Shown here one piece after another: positions 18,388 to 26,089 of a DNA stretch of 64,000 nucleotides (positions are counted from its first letter, which is position 1; each line of letters begins with the position of its first letter). The notes beneath the pieces are model-generated. The model saw only the letters and a list, made by a program, of their open reading frames with translations, was not told where the DNA came from and ran no database searches. Origin of the DNA: JAAELZ01 sp965237995 (GTDB lineage: Bacteria > Pseudomonadota > Gammaproteobacteria > Arenicellales > Poriferihabitantaceae). Location of the stretch: positions 744,001-808,000 of the forward strand of contig CBDEGO010000003.1 of assembly GCA_965237995.1 (NCBI GenBank), read 5' to 3'. Made by a program: the position numbers and the translations under genes.

Positions 18388-18401
18388 TTGATCTAAGTCA
18401 A
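18388..18401. promoter_or_regulatory. FNR/Dnr-type binding site between norZ and fnr
   Basis: TTGATCTAAGTCAA matches the TTGAT-N4-ATCAA consensus at nine of ten fixed positions. It is about 167 bases before the norZ start on the minus strand and about 56-107 bases before the fnr start on the plus strand, so it could drive norZ, autoregulate fnr, or both. Confidence 0.7.
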
Positions 18402-18456
18402 ATGGAATAAGCCACTAAATATTATTCTTTTCAAACTGCCGCAATAGATAGCAATA

Positions 18457-19278
18457 GTGACTAAAACGCGTACAATATCTGACATCAAAGCCAATGTTTG
18501 CTTAAATATGCATGAAGCGATAAAACTTAGACTTAGCTCAAATGTGCACCGTCTTTCCTGCGAAACTTGTAGTCTGTCAGAATTGTGCGTCACACATGGG
18601 CTCACTAATGACGAATTATTAGAGTTTGAAAAGGCCGTTATACTGTCACCGCATTTAAAAAAAGACAGTTATTTGTACCGCACTGGGGAGCCACTTCAAG
18701 CAATCTATGCCATTAAATCAGGGTCATTCAAGGGCACCGTATCTGATGCTGATGGAAATATTCACATCACTGGCTTTTTTACACCTGGCGAGGTGATCGG
18801 GTTTGATGGTTTAGCTGAAAACCAGTATCAGTGTAATTTAGTTGCTATGGAGGACTCAAGAGTATGCGAGCTTCCTATCGAGAAGTTTGATGTGATGTGT
18901 CAACAATTTCCCAAATTACAAAGAGAAACCCAAAGAATTAATAGCCGCAAGCAAAACTCATTACAACAACTGTTGATGTTAATTGGCAAGCGTCCAGTGG
19001 AAGAGCGGGTTGCGATGTTTTTGCTTAATATGATGGAGCAATACCGAAGGCGTAATATTAATATTGGCACCTTACATTTACCGATGAGCCGGCATGAGAT
19101 AGCCAACTATCTCGGAATGGCTCCTGAAACACTCAGCCGACAGCTTAAACAATTTCAAGCTGAACGCTGGATCACCATCACGAATAAAAACTGTGCAATT
19201 ATCGATGAAGATGCGCTTCGAACTGTGGCTAATATCTGCAACGATAACCTGTTATTGAAGAGTAAGCTTGCAGGCTAG
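18457..19278 (+). CDS. fnr: Oxygen-sensing FNR-type regulator
   Basis: Global anaerobic regulator of the Fnr/Anr/EtrA type. The N-terminal cluster C-E-T-C-S-L-S-E-L-C (C-x2-C-x5-C) plus a later Cys in Y-Q-C-N-L-V would hold the oxygen-labile [4Fe-4S] cluster. The C-terminal helix-turn-helix has I-A-N-Y-L-G-M-A-P-E-T-L-S-R-Q-L with the E-x-x-S-R reading head. The frame opens with GTG at 18457 (273 residues); an ATG at 18508 would give 256 residues and place the first cluster Cys at about the same distance as in E. coli FNR, so it may be the true start. It lies between NO reductase and cbb3 oxidase assembly genes, its expected targets. Confidence 0.93.
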   Translation: MTKTRTISDIKANVCLNMHEAIKLRLSSNVHRLSCETCSLSELCVTHGLTNDELLEFEKAVILSPHLKKDSYLYRTGEPLQAIYAIKSGSFKGTVSDADGNIHITGFFTPGEVIGFDGLAENQYQCNLVAMEDSRVCELPIEKFDVMCQQFPKLQRETQRINSRKQNSLQQLLMLIGKRPVEERVAMFLLNMMEQYRRRNINIGTLHLPMSRHEIANYLGMAPETLSRQLKQFQAERWITITNKNCAIIDEDALRTVANICNDNLLLKSKLAG

Positions 19279-19305
19279 AAGAGCCGCTCACAAGCATTTG
19301 TAGCG

Positions 19306-19986
19306 TTAATGATGAGCTGAGTCGAATAGCAACAATCCGGTAAACGTACTCACACCCAATAGTATCACTGCGGCCCCTGCTGTGCGCCGTATCCATGGCT
19401 TGCCTTTGAGTTTTAAGCCTTGACTAGACAAACCAATAATTGCCAGCACGGGTGTCGTGCCTAAGCCAAATGCAACCATAGAAAAAGCGCCCAACATACT
19501 ATTTTCTGCCCCCATGACCAACACTAGGGCAGAATAAACTAGTCCACAAGGTAACCAGCCCCACAATGCGCCTGCTAAAAATGCGCCACGAAAATTGGTG
19601 ATCGGTATCACACAAGAAGACAGCGGTGAGATCAGCTTCCAGAACCGGGCGCCGACTTTTTCTATACCGCTTAAGCCATTCCATAAGCCCGTTAGGCTAA
19701 TCCCTAAAAGGATTAAAAAAAGCCCCACAAAAACCTGCATCAAATTACTTGACAGTTGTTCGCCCAACACCCCAACTAAAGAACCCCCAAAGCCAGCAGC
19801 CAACGCGCCTGCTACGGCATAACTACAAAGCCGTCCAGCCATTAAGCTGACAGAAAATCGCATAGATGCAGATTGAGACTGTGCTTGATGAAAATAGCCC
19901 GAGATTCCACCGCACATCACCGCACAGTGCACTGACCCAAGCAATCCGAGAAAAAACGCGGTGAACGGAATAAAGCCCGTCGTCAT
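19306..19986 (-). CDS. SafE/UreH-type membrane protein (sulfite exporter TauE/SafE family) of the cco cluster
   Basis: A 226-residue protein with about six membrane helices. The start G-L-L-G-S-V-H-C-A-V-M-C-G-G (C-x3-C in the first helix) and the repeated glycine-rich halves mark the SafE/DsbD-TM-like family that is commonly found after ccoH in cbb3 oxidase assembly clusters. Its role is probably copper or thiol handling during oxidase maturation. It overlaps ccoH by four bases (ATGA). Confidence 0.85.
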   Translation of the reverse strand: MTTGFIPFTAFFLGLLGSVHCAVMCGGISGYFHQAQSQSASMRFSVSLMAGRLCSYAVAGALAAGFGGSLVGVLGEQLSSNLMQVFVGLFLILLGISLTGLWNGLSGIEKVGARFWKLISPLSSCVIPITNFRGAFLAGALWGWLPCGLVYSALVLVMGAENSMLGAFSMVAFGLGTTPVLAIIGLSSQGLKLKGKPWIRRTAGAAVILLGVSTFTGLLLFDSAHH

Positions 19987-20501
19987 GGTTGGGCTTTCAG
20001 GGTGAATTGTTGCTTACTTGGTAAAGATAAACTGCCCCCAATCCACCATTGCTTGGTTTCGATACGTGCCAACCAATGCCCCTTGTGCGGAGTTTCAAAG
20101 TCAGCACGATAATGGCCATCAGCGTAACGCAACAAGCTAACACTTCGATCAAATCCTGTACGAGTACGATGCAACAAGCTAAAGTTAAGCTCGTCTGGCG
20201 CGCTAAAAGCGCCGTTATGCTTTAATGACGCTATGATCTGCCCTTGCGCAGAGAATGTAAGCGTTGCACTTATATTTTGATCTATTGCACGCTGGGTTCG
20301 CTCTAGCACTCGATTTATCTCTTTGCCTCTCTTGTAATAATCATCTACCACTAGGCCATCATAGCTACGAATCGACATGGTTAACATCGCCATGCCCACA
20401 ATCACAGAGGTGAGTGGAATCATTATAACCATCCAAACCATTGGTTCTCGGTGCCAAGGCCGTTCAGAATCATTATTGCATTTAGTCACATCTATACTCA
20501 T
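19983..20501 (-). CDS. ccoH: FixH/CcoH cbb3 oxidase assembly protein
   Basis: A 172-residue protein with one N-terminal membrane helix (about 24-45: M-V-W-M-V-I-M-I-P-L-T) followed by a periplasmic FixH domain; the V-D-D-Y-Y-K-R-G-K-E-I-N motif after the helix is characteristic. CcoH helps assemble or stabilise the CcoN subunit. It sits 12 bases after ccoG. Confidence 0.9.
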   Translation of the reverse strand: MSIDVTKCNNDSERPWHREPMVWMVIMIPLTSVIVGMAMLTMSIRSYDGLVVDDYYKRGKEINRVLERTQRAIDQNISATLTFSAQGQIIASLKHNGAFSAPDELNFSLLHRTRTGFDRSVSLLRYADGHYRADFETPHKGHWLARIETKQWWIGGSLSLPSKQQFTLKAQP

Positions 20502-20513
20502 TTTTTTGGGCGG

Positions 20514-21893
20514 TTAACGTGGCTTTAAAAACCTTGCAGTAATCTCTGCTGACAACTTATTGCCCCCTGTTGCAGTTGCTCTAATTAAAATATCAGACGA
20601 CAAGGTTTTCATATCAACCGGGTCTATCCATATCGCAATAATGGTTTCTTCATATTGCCCAGCGGAAACGGCAATTTCTATCTCTTCTTTGAGACGCAAA
20701 CCCGGCAGGCCATTGACCTCAATACGATAGACTTGATCACTGACCGCCTTATTTAATATTTTGAGGCGGTAAATATTTTCAGCAAAGCCCTCGTCTGTTA
20801 CTCGATACAGGACATTACGGTCACGCGAAACCTCCAAAGCAAGATCACTTCGCGTGACCAAGTTAAAAACCAACGCAGCGCTAAGCGCCAACAAAATTAA
20901 ACCATAAACAACAATGCGAGGCCTGAATAATTTAGTGTTACCTGTGGCCAACGCATTTTCAGTGGTGTAACGGATTAAACCCTTTGGATAAGACAGTTTA
21001 TCCATTACGTCATCACAAGCATCGATACAAGCGGCACAGCCAATGCACTCGTATTGCAATCCGTCTCGAATGTCGATACCTGTGGGACAAACCTGCACAC
21101 ATAGTTTGCAATCAATACAGCTGCCTAAGCTTAATTGTTTAGGGTCTTCGCCTCGTTTACGATGGCCTCTTGGTTCGCCTCGATCTGGGTCATAAGAAAT
21201 CACCAATGTATTCTTATCAAACATTGCACTTTGAAAGCGTGCATACGGACACATATACATGCACACTTGCTCGCGCATCCACCCTGCATTGCCGTAGGTG
21301 GCAAAACCATAAAATAGTACCCAAAAGGTTTCCCAAGGCCCCGTTTGAGCCACTCCAATTTTGTGCCCTAATTCCAATATCGGTGTGAAATAACCGACAA
21401 ACGTATAGCCTGTCCATAGTGAGAGAATAATCCAAATACCGTGCTTAAGCGTTTTAAGCGCTATTTTGCGGCGACTATTTGGTGCTTTATCGAGCTTAAT
21501 ACGTTGGTTTCTACCTCCTTCTATTTTACGCTCTATCCACATAAACACTTCTGTCCAGACAGTTTGCGGACAAGCGTAGCCACACCAAAGGCGTCCAGCG
21601 ATGGCTGTGAAAAAGAATAAAGCCAATGCTGCAATAATTAGTAACGCCGCCAAATAAATAAAATCTTGCGGCCATAGGGTCAAGCTAAAAATGTAAAATT
21701 TACGCGCTGGTAAATCGAAGAGTACGGCTTGTCGACCAGCCCATTGCAACCAAGGTAACCCATAAAATAGCCCAAGCAACGCCAGCACAGCAATGACCCG
21801 TAACGTGGCAAATAACCCTGTTACTTGCCTAGGGTGAATCGTTTCCCTCTTTATGTATAAAGACTGATTGAGAGAACCGCCTTCTTCACTCAT
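20514..21893 (-). CDS. ccoG: CcoG/FixG/RdxA ferredoxin-type cbb3 oxidase accessory protein
   Basis: A 459-residue membrane Fe-S protein. It shows about five helices, the W-C-G-Y-A-C-P-Q-T-V-W motif in the membrane region, and two ferredoxin-type clusters (C-I-D-C-K-L-C-V-Q-V-C-P and C-I-G-C-A-A-C-I-D-A-C), then an Ig-like C-terminal FixG domain. CcoG acts as a copper(II) reductase for cbb3 oxidase maturation. It is the usual partner of ccoH, found directly after it here. Confidence 0.95.
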   Translation of the reverse strand: MSEEGGSLNQSLYIKRETIHPRQVTGLFATLRVIAVLALLGLFYGLPWLQWAGRQAVLFDLPARKFYIFSLTLWPQDFIYLAALLIIAALALFFFTAIAGRLWCGYACPQTVWTEVFMWIERKIEGGRNQRIKLDKAPNSRRKIALKTLKHGIWIILSLWTGYTFVGYFTPILELGHKIGVAQTGPWETFWVLFYGFATYGNAGWMREQVCMYMCPYARFQSAMFDKNTLVISYDPDRGEPRGHRKRGEDPKQLSLGSCIDCKLCVQVCPTGIDIRDGLQYECIGCAACIDACDDVMDKLSYPKGLIRYTTENALATGNTKLFRPRIVVYGLILLALSAALVFNLVTRSDLALEVSRDRNVLYRVTDEGFAENIYRLKILNKAVSDQVYRIEVNGLPGLRLKEEIEIAVSAGQYEETIIAIWIDPVDMKTLSSDILIRATATGGNKLSAEITARFLKPR

Positions 21894-21921
21894 ACGAAAA
21901 TCAGCCTGCGCTCAACGGCCC

Positions 21922-22161
21922 TCATCTTTTCTTGGCCGTATTAAGTATAGAAATTGCAGCCGCGGTCGAAACCGCTCCTAGCCCCCAAAAGAAAAAGAAC
22001 ACCATACTATACCCAGCCAATCTAGGACTGGTCTCAATGCCGAGTGCGTTACTGAGCGCTAAGGGATCTATAAACGCAAAGAAAATCCCTGCAAAAACGC
22101 CCGCACTCACAAATGAAGGCCACAGAATCGCAATGAATTTAAGCTTCTGTGAAAAGAGCAT
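21922..22161 (-). CDS. Small two-helix membrane protein in the cbb3 cluster, function unknown
   Basis: A 79-residue hydrophobic protein with two predicted helices (about 9-30 and 46-70) and a positively charged end (N-T-A-K-K-R). I recognise no family. It lies 28 bases before ccoG and 39 bases after ccoP on the same strand, so it is probably co-transcribed with the oxidase genes and may act in assembly or as an accessory subunit; this is inference from position only. Confidence 0.65.
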   Translation of the reverse strand: MLFSQKLKFIAILWPSFVSAGVFAGIFFAFIDPLALSNALGIETSPRLAGYSMVFFFFWGLGAVSTAAAISILNTAKKR

Positions 22162-22200
22162 TGAATACTTTATGAAAAGTTAGACCTAGGGTAACAATCG

Positions 22201-23103
22201 CTATTTTTGCTTACTATGTAGATAAGCCGTTAGTAAGTGAATTTGGCTCTCTGTTAATTTACTGCCAAATGCTGGCATCGCGCCATTTCGGCCTTTTTCT
22301 ATGGTTTCTGTGATGGCCTTGATTGACCCTCCATAGAGCCAAATATTATCGGATAAATTAGGTGCACCAAAGATAGGGTTCCCTTTTGCTTCGGGACCAT
22401 GGCAAGCCACACACATAACCATATATTTTTGCTTCCCTTGTTCAACTAGTTCCACGTCATTCGATGTTTCATGCGATAACGAATATACATACGCCGCGAC
22501 TTGCGCCACGCCATCTTCACCAAGCGCGGCACCCCAGGCTGGCATTACAGCAGTGCGTCCGTTGGTTACGGTAGTTTTAATGGCAGCTTCGTCGCCACCA
22601 TATAACCAATCATTGTCTGTAAGGTTTGGAAATCCGGTGTAACCACCCGCATCCGCTCCATGACAAATGGCGCAGTTATTTGCAAATAATCGTTTTGCGG
22701 TTCCCATTGCGCTACTACTATTAGCTAACTCAACCACTGGAGTCGCCAAATACTTTGCATACAACGGTGCGTAAGCCGCCTCCGTTTCTTGCACTTCTTG
22801 CTGATAACGCCCCTCAGAGGTCCAGTTTAACAAGCCCGGAAAACTACCTAAGCCAGGATACAACAACAAATAAACGACGCCGAATACAATGGTAATGTAA
22901 AACATGTTTAGCCACCATTTCGGCAAAGGGTTATTCAATTCCTCTAAGTCTTCATCCCACACATGCCCAGTAGATTTCACCTCACCTTCTTTTTGCTCGA
23001 TGACCGAATTAGTACGCATCAATAAAATGACGCAGTAAACCAAACCCAAAACAGAAGGAATAATAATGAACCAACTCCAAAACTCACTAGTGAAATCAGA
23101 CAT
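22201..23103 (-). CDS. ccoP: cbb3 oxidase subunit III, diheme cytochrome c CcoP
   Basis: A 300-residue membrane-anchored diheme cytochrome c. Two N-terminal helices (about 8-26 and 60-80) flank the family's K-x-x-G-H-V-W-D-E-D-L-x-E-x-x-N-P-L-P motif. The two heme sites are C-A-I-C-H and C-V-A-C-H, each followed by P-N-L-(T/S)-D-N-x-W-L-Y-G-G. It carries electrons to the CcoO/CcoN core. Its start overlaps the end of ccoQ by eight bases. Confidence 0.95.
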   Translation of the reverse strand: MSDFTSEFWSWFIIIPSVLGLVYCVILLMRTNSVIEQKEGEVKSTGHVWDEDLEELNNPLPKWWLNMFYITIVFGVVYLLLYPGLGSFPGLLNWTSEGRYQQEVQETEAAYAPLYAKYLATPVVELANSSSAMGTAKRLFANNCAICHGADAGGYTGFPNLTDNDWLYGGDEAAIKTTVTNGRTAVMPAWGAALGEDGVAQVAAYVYSLSHETSNDVELVEQGKQKYMVMCVACHGPEAKGNPIFGAPNLSDNIWLYGGSIKAITETIEKGRNGAMPAFGSKLTESQIHLLTAYLHSKQK

Positions 23104-23263
23104 GTCGCTTCTCCGGATGGTTTAGTTCGGCATCGTCATTGTCCAACGGTAGCTTAGCCGCCTCTTCGAAATCTGCACTGCGTTTCGCGCTCCAGGCCCA
23201 AAGAGCGATACCAATAAATATGACCATTAATGCAATGGTCCAAAAAAGATGAAAATGTGACAT
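23096..23263 (-). CDS. ccoQ: cbb3 oxidase small subunit CcoQ/FixQ
   Basis: A 55-residue gene, preceded by a strong GGAGG ribosome site seven bases from its ATG. The product starts M-S-H-F-H-L-F-W-T-I-A-L and has one membrane helix (about 6-25) ending W-A-W-S-A-K-R, then an acidic tail with F-E-E-A-A-K-L-P and D-N-D-D, as in CcoQ. It stabilises the cbb3 complex. It lies between ccoO and ccoP in the standard ccoNOQP order and overlaps ccoP by eight bases. Confidence 0.92.
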   Translation of the reverse strand: MSHFHLFWTIALMVIFIGIALWAWSAKRSADFEEAAKLPLDNDDAELNHPEKRHV

Positions 23264-23274
23264 CGTATTCCTCC

Positions 23275-23886
23275 TTATTGGCTATTTTCAATCAAAATGC
23301 CTAAGCCTTGTAAATAGGCAATCATGGCGTCCATCTCAGTCTTTCCCTTAAGAAGACTTGGAGCCGCCTTTATTTCTTCTTCACTATAAGGATGGCCGAG
23401 TGTGACTAAGGCGCGCATCTTTCTTTGAATAGTTGACTCATCTAACAAAGTTGTTTCTAACCAAGGATAAGCAGGCATGATCGATTCCGGCACCACATCT
23501 CTTGGGTTAATCAGGTGAATACGGTGCCAATCGTTGCTGTATAAGCCGCCAACGCGTGCCAAGTCTGGCCCCGTTCGTTTCGAGCCCCACAAAAAAGGTC
23601 TATCGTAGATAAATTCGCCAGCGACCGAGTAATGTCCATAGCGCTCGGTCTCTGTACGAAACGGACGAATCATTTGAGAATGGCACGACACACAGGACTC
23701 TCTAATATACAAATCGCGCCCCGTTAATTCTAAGGCGCCGTAAGGCTTTAGCCCTGCAACAGGCTCCGTTGTCGAGCTTTGGAAAAACAACGGTACAATT
23801 TGCACAATACCGCCAACACTAACGACCAAAATAACCAATATGATTAGCAGGCCAATATTTTGCTCGACTCTTTCTTGTAATGACAT
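23275..23886 (-). CDS. ccoO: cbb3 oxidase subunit II, monoheme cytochrome c CcoO
   Basis: A 203-residue protein with an N-terminal helix (about 12-33) and one heme c site, C-V-S-C-H-S-Q-M, followed by family blocks R-Y-G-H-Y-S-V-A-G-E-F-x-Y-D-x-P-F-L-W-G-S-K-R-T-G-P-D-L-A-R and the distal-Met region S-I-M-P-A-Y-P-W-L. Accepts electrons from CcoP and passes them to CcoN. Placed 18 bases after ccoN. Confidence 0.96.
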   Translation of the reverse strand: MSLQERVEQNIGLLIILVILVVSVGGIVQIVPLFFQSSTTEPVAGLKPYGALELTGRDLYIRESCVSCHSQMIRPFRTETERYGHYSVAGEFIYDRPFLWGSKRTGPDLARVGGLYSNDWHRIHLINPRDVVPESIMPAYPWLETTLLDESTIQRKMRALVTLGHPYSEEEIKAAPSLLKGKTEMDAMIAYLQGLGILIENSQ

Positions 23887-23904
23887 CTTCTTATCCGACC
23901 TAAA

Positions 23905-25326
23905 TTAGTGCGCTGGTACAATCACAGGGGCAACAGCAGGTTCACGATTTTTAACCGTTCTAATAATGTTGTATGCCATCACTAACATACCGCCGAGGTA
24001 AATCAGCCCGCCTAGCAGCCTAATCATGTAGTAGGGATGCATCGCCGCAACTGTCTCGATGAAACTATAAATAAGGGTTCCATCTTCATTAGCAGCACGC
24101 CACATTAACCCTTGCATGATCCCTGATATCCACATAGAAGTGATGTATAAAACGATACCGAGCGTAGCCATCCAAAAATGCACCTCTATCAACCTAACGC
24201 TATATATTTCACGATTATACAAACGAGGGATTAAGTAGTAGAGCGCGCCGATACTAACCATGCCCACCCAGCCTAATGCACCTGAATGCACGTGACCGAT
24301 GGTCCAATCTGTGTAATGAGACAGCGCATTTACCGTCTTAATCGCCATCATTGGTCCTTCAAACGTAGACATGCCGTAGAAGGATACGGAAACCACTAAA
24401 AACTTGAGTATCGGGTCTGTGCGTAATTTGTGCCAAGCGCCCGATAAGGTCATAATGCCGTTGATCATTCCTCCCCATGATGGCGCTAGCAGCACTAAAG
24501 AAAACACCATACCCAGTGACTGTGCCCAATCTGGCAAAGCGGTGTAATGCAAGTGATGAGGCCCTGCCCAGATATAAGTGAAGATAAGCGCCCAAAAATG
24601 CACAACTGACAAGCGATACGAATAAACCGGCCGGTTAGCTTGCTTAGGAATAAAATAGTACATAATCCCCAAGAAACCGGCGGTGAGGAAAAAGCCTACC
24701 GCATTATGTCCATACCACCATTGCACCATCGCGTCTTGGACACCAGCATATACTGAGTAAGATTTAAACCAACCCACGGGTATCGCCAAATTATTAAAGA
24801 TGTGCAAAATCGCAACCGTTAGGATAAAGGCCCCAAAAAACCAGTTAGCGACATAAATATGTTTAACGCGGCGCTGCGCAATGGTTCCGAAAAATACAAT
24901 GGCATACGCCACCCATACCAGTGTTATTAAAATATCAATTGGCCACTCAAGCTCAGCGTACTCTTTAGTTGAAGTTAGGCCCATAGGCAATGTGATAGCC
25001 GCTGAAACAATCACTAAATTCCAACCCCAGAAGGTGAAGCTTGCAAGTTTTTCGAATGCTAATCTCGCATGACAAGTGCGTTGGACGACATAATAAGAAG
25101 TTGCAAAAAGAGCACTTCCGCCGAACGCGAACACCACTGCATTGGTATGCAAGGGGCGTAGACGTCCAAATGTCAGCCACGCTGTATCAAAATTCATCGC
25201 TGGCCACACTAACTGAGAAGCGATAAGAACACCGACCGCCATGCCTACAATACCCCAAACGATAGTCATCAACGCAAATTGCCTAACCACCTTATAGTTA
25301 TAGAATTCTGAACTCGGAGATTTCAT
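23905..25326 (-). CDS. ccoN: cbb3 oxidase catalytic subunit I CcoN
   Basis: The 473-residue heme-copper core with about 12 helices. Visible ligand blocks: H in P-L-H-T-N-A-V (low-spin heme), W-Y-G-H-N-A-V-G-F-F (CuB His with the cross-linked Tyr elsewhere), G-P-H-H-L-H-Y-T-A-L-P (two CuB His), and T-I-G-H-V-H-S-G-A-L-G (high- and low-spin heme His). A high-affinity terminal oxidase used at low oxygen, which fits the FNR-type control and denitrification context. Confidence 0.97.
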   Translation of the reverse strand: MKSPSSEFYNYKVVRQFALMTIVWGIVGMAVGVLIASQLVWPAMNFDTAWLTFGRLRPLHTNAVVFAFGGSALFATSYYVVQRTCHARLAFEKLASFTFWGWNLVIVSAAITLPMGLTSTKEYAELEWPIDILITLVWVAYAIVFFGTIAQRRVKHIYVANWFFGAFILTVAILHIFNNLAIPVGWFKSYSVYAGVQDAMVQWWYGHNAVGFFLTAGFLGIMYYFIPKQANRPVYSYRLSVVHFWALIFTYIWAGPHHLHYTALPDWAQSLGMVFSLVLLAPSWGGMINGIMTLSGAWHKLRTDPILKFLVVSVSFYGMSTFEGPMMAIKTVNALSHYTDWTIGHVHSGALGWVGMVSIGALYYLIPRLYNREIYSVRLIEVHFWMATLGIVLYITSMWISGIMQGLMWRAANEDGTLIYSFIETVAAMHPYYMIRLLGGLIYLGGMLVMAYNIIRTVKNREPAVAPVIVPAH

Positions 25327-25366
25327 ACTGTTATTACGATTGGAGATATTTTAAAGAGGGAAGGTG

Positions 25367-25969
25367 TTAGGTGCGAAACTCAGGGCCAAAACCTAAACCC
25401 CATAAGCTCACAGTGGCGGCGATTAAGCCGACTAAGGCAACCAAGCCAAAAGCCAGAATCGAACTGAAAAACAAAAAGCCCTTCTCTTTGTTCACATTCA
25501 TCATAACTGGCACGCCCGAATACAGTAGCGCAACGCTGTATCCTAATGCTGGCAGACCAATAAGGTAAATTAGCCATGGAATAGGATAAACCAGCATAAC
25601 GCCCACTAAGTACAGTGGCACAGCACTGAATACCGCCAGACTGACGCTCTTTTTGAGAGAAACTTCACCATCGTAAGTGACAGTCATCCAATGAATGGTT
25701 TTTGCTAGGACGAACACGACCACTAGCATGGCTAAAAAAGTCATACTTGCTAGTTGCAAAGCACTCTTGGAGGTTAAAGTCACTGCATCACCCGAACCTA
25801 CTGTCCAACCCACTCGACTCGTCCCTATATACGCTGAAATAGCTGTTATCAATGACAGAGGCACAACGTATCTGGCATAGCAAGACCCAACACTAAAGTC
25901 TGACTTTCTAATTTTTTCCCATCCGTTAGATGGGTTAGCCAGTAAGGATATTATTAACTTGATATTCAC
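25367..25969 (-). CDS. YIP1-family membrane protein at the head of the cbb3 operon
   Basis: A 200-residue protein with about five hydrophobic helices and the Yip1-domain opening L-L-A-N-P-S-N-G-W-E-K-I. Function in bacteria is unclear. It starts 58 bases from the FNR-type site at 26027 and ends 40 bases before ccoN, so it appears to be the first gene of the oxidase operon; an accessory role in membrane insertion or assembly would be inference. Confidence 0.75.
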   Translation of the reverse strand: MNIKLIISLLANPSNGWEKIRKSDFSVGSCYARYVVPLSLITAISAYIGTSRVGWTVGSGDAVTLTSKSALQLASMTFLAMLVVVFVLAKTIHWMTVTYDGEVSLKKSVSLAVFSAVPLYLVGVMLVYPIPWLIYLIGLPALGYSVALLYSGVPVMMNVNKEKGFLFFSSILAFGLVALVGLIAATVSLWGLGFGPEFRT

Positions 25970-26026
25970 GATAACGCCGCGCTGTTTTAGTTTGGCAAAT
26001 TATCGCTTATCCCGTTTAATGCTTTC

Positions 26027-26040
26027 TTGATGTAGATCAA
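26027..26040. promoter_or_regulatory. Perfect FNR-consensus site in the ccoN-ccoI divergent promoter region
   Basis: TTGATGTAGATCAA matches TTGAT-N4-ATCAA at every fixed position. It is about 50 bases before ccoI (plus) and about 58 bases before the YIP1-ccoNOQP operon (minus), close to the position of class II sites for a divergent pair. Confidence 0.88.
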
Positions 26041-26089
26041 GTTATCGCAACTCGCCTACTATATTATTAGGGTACAAACGCCGCGAACC

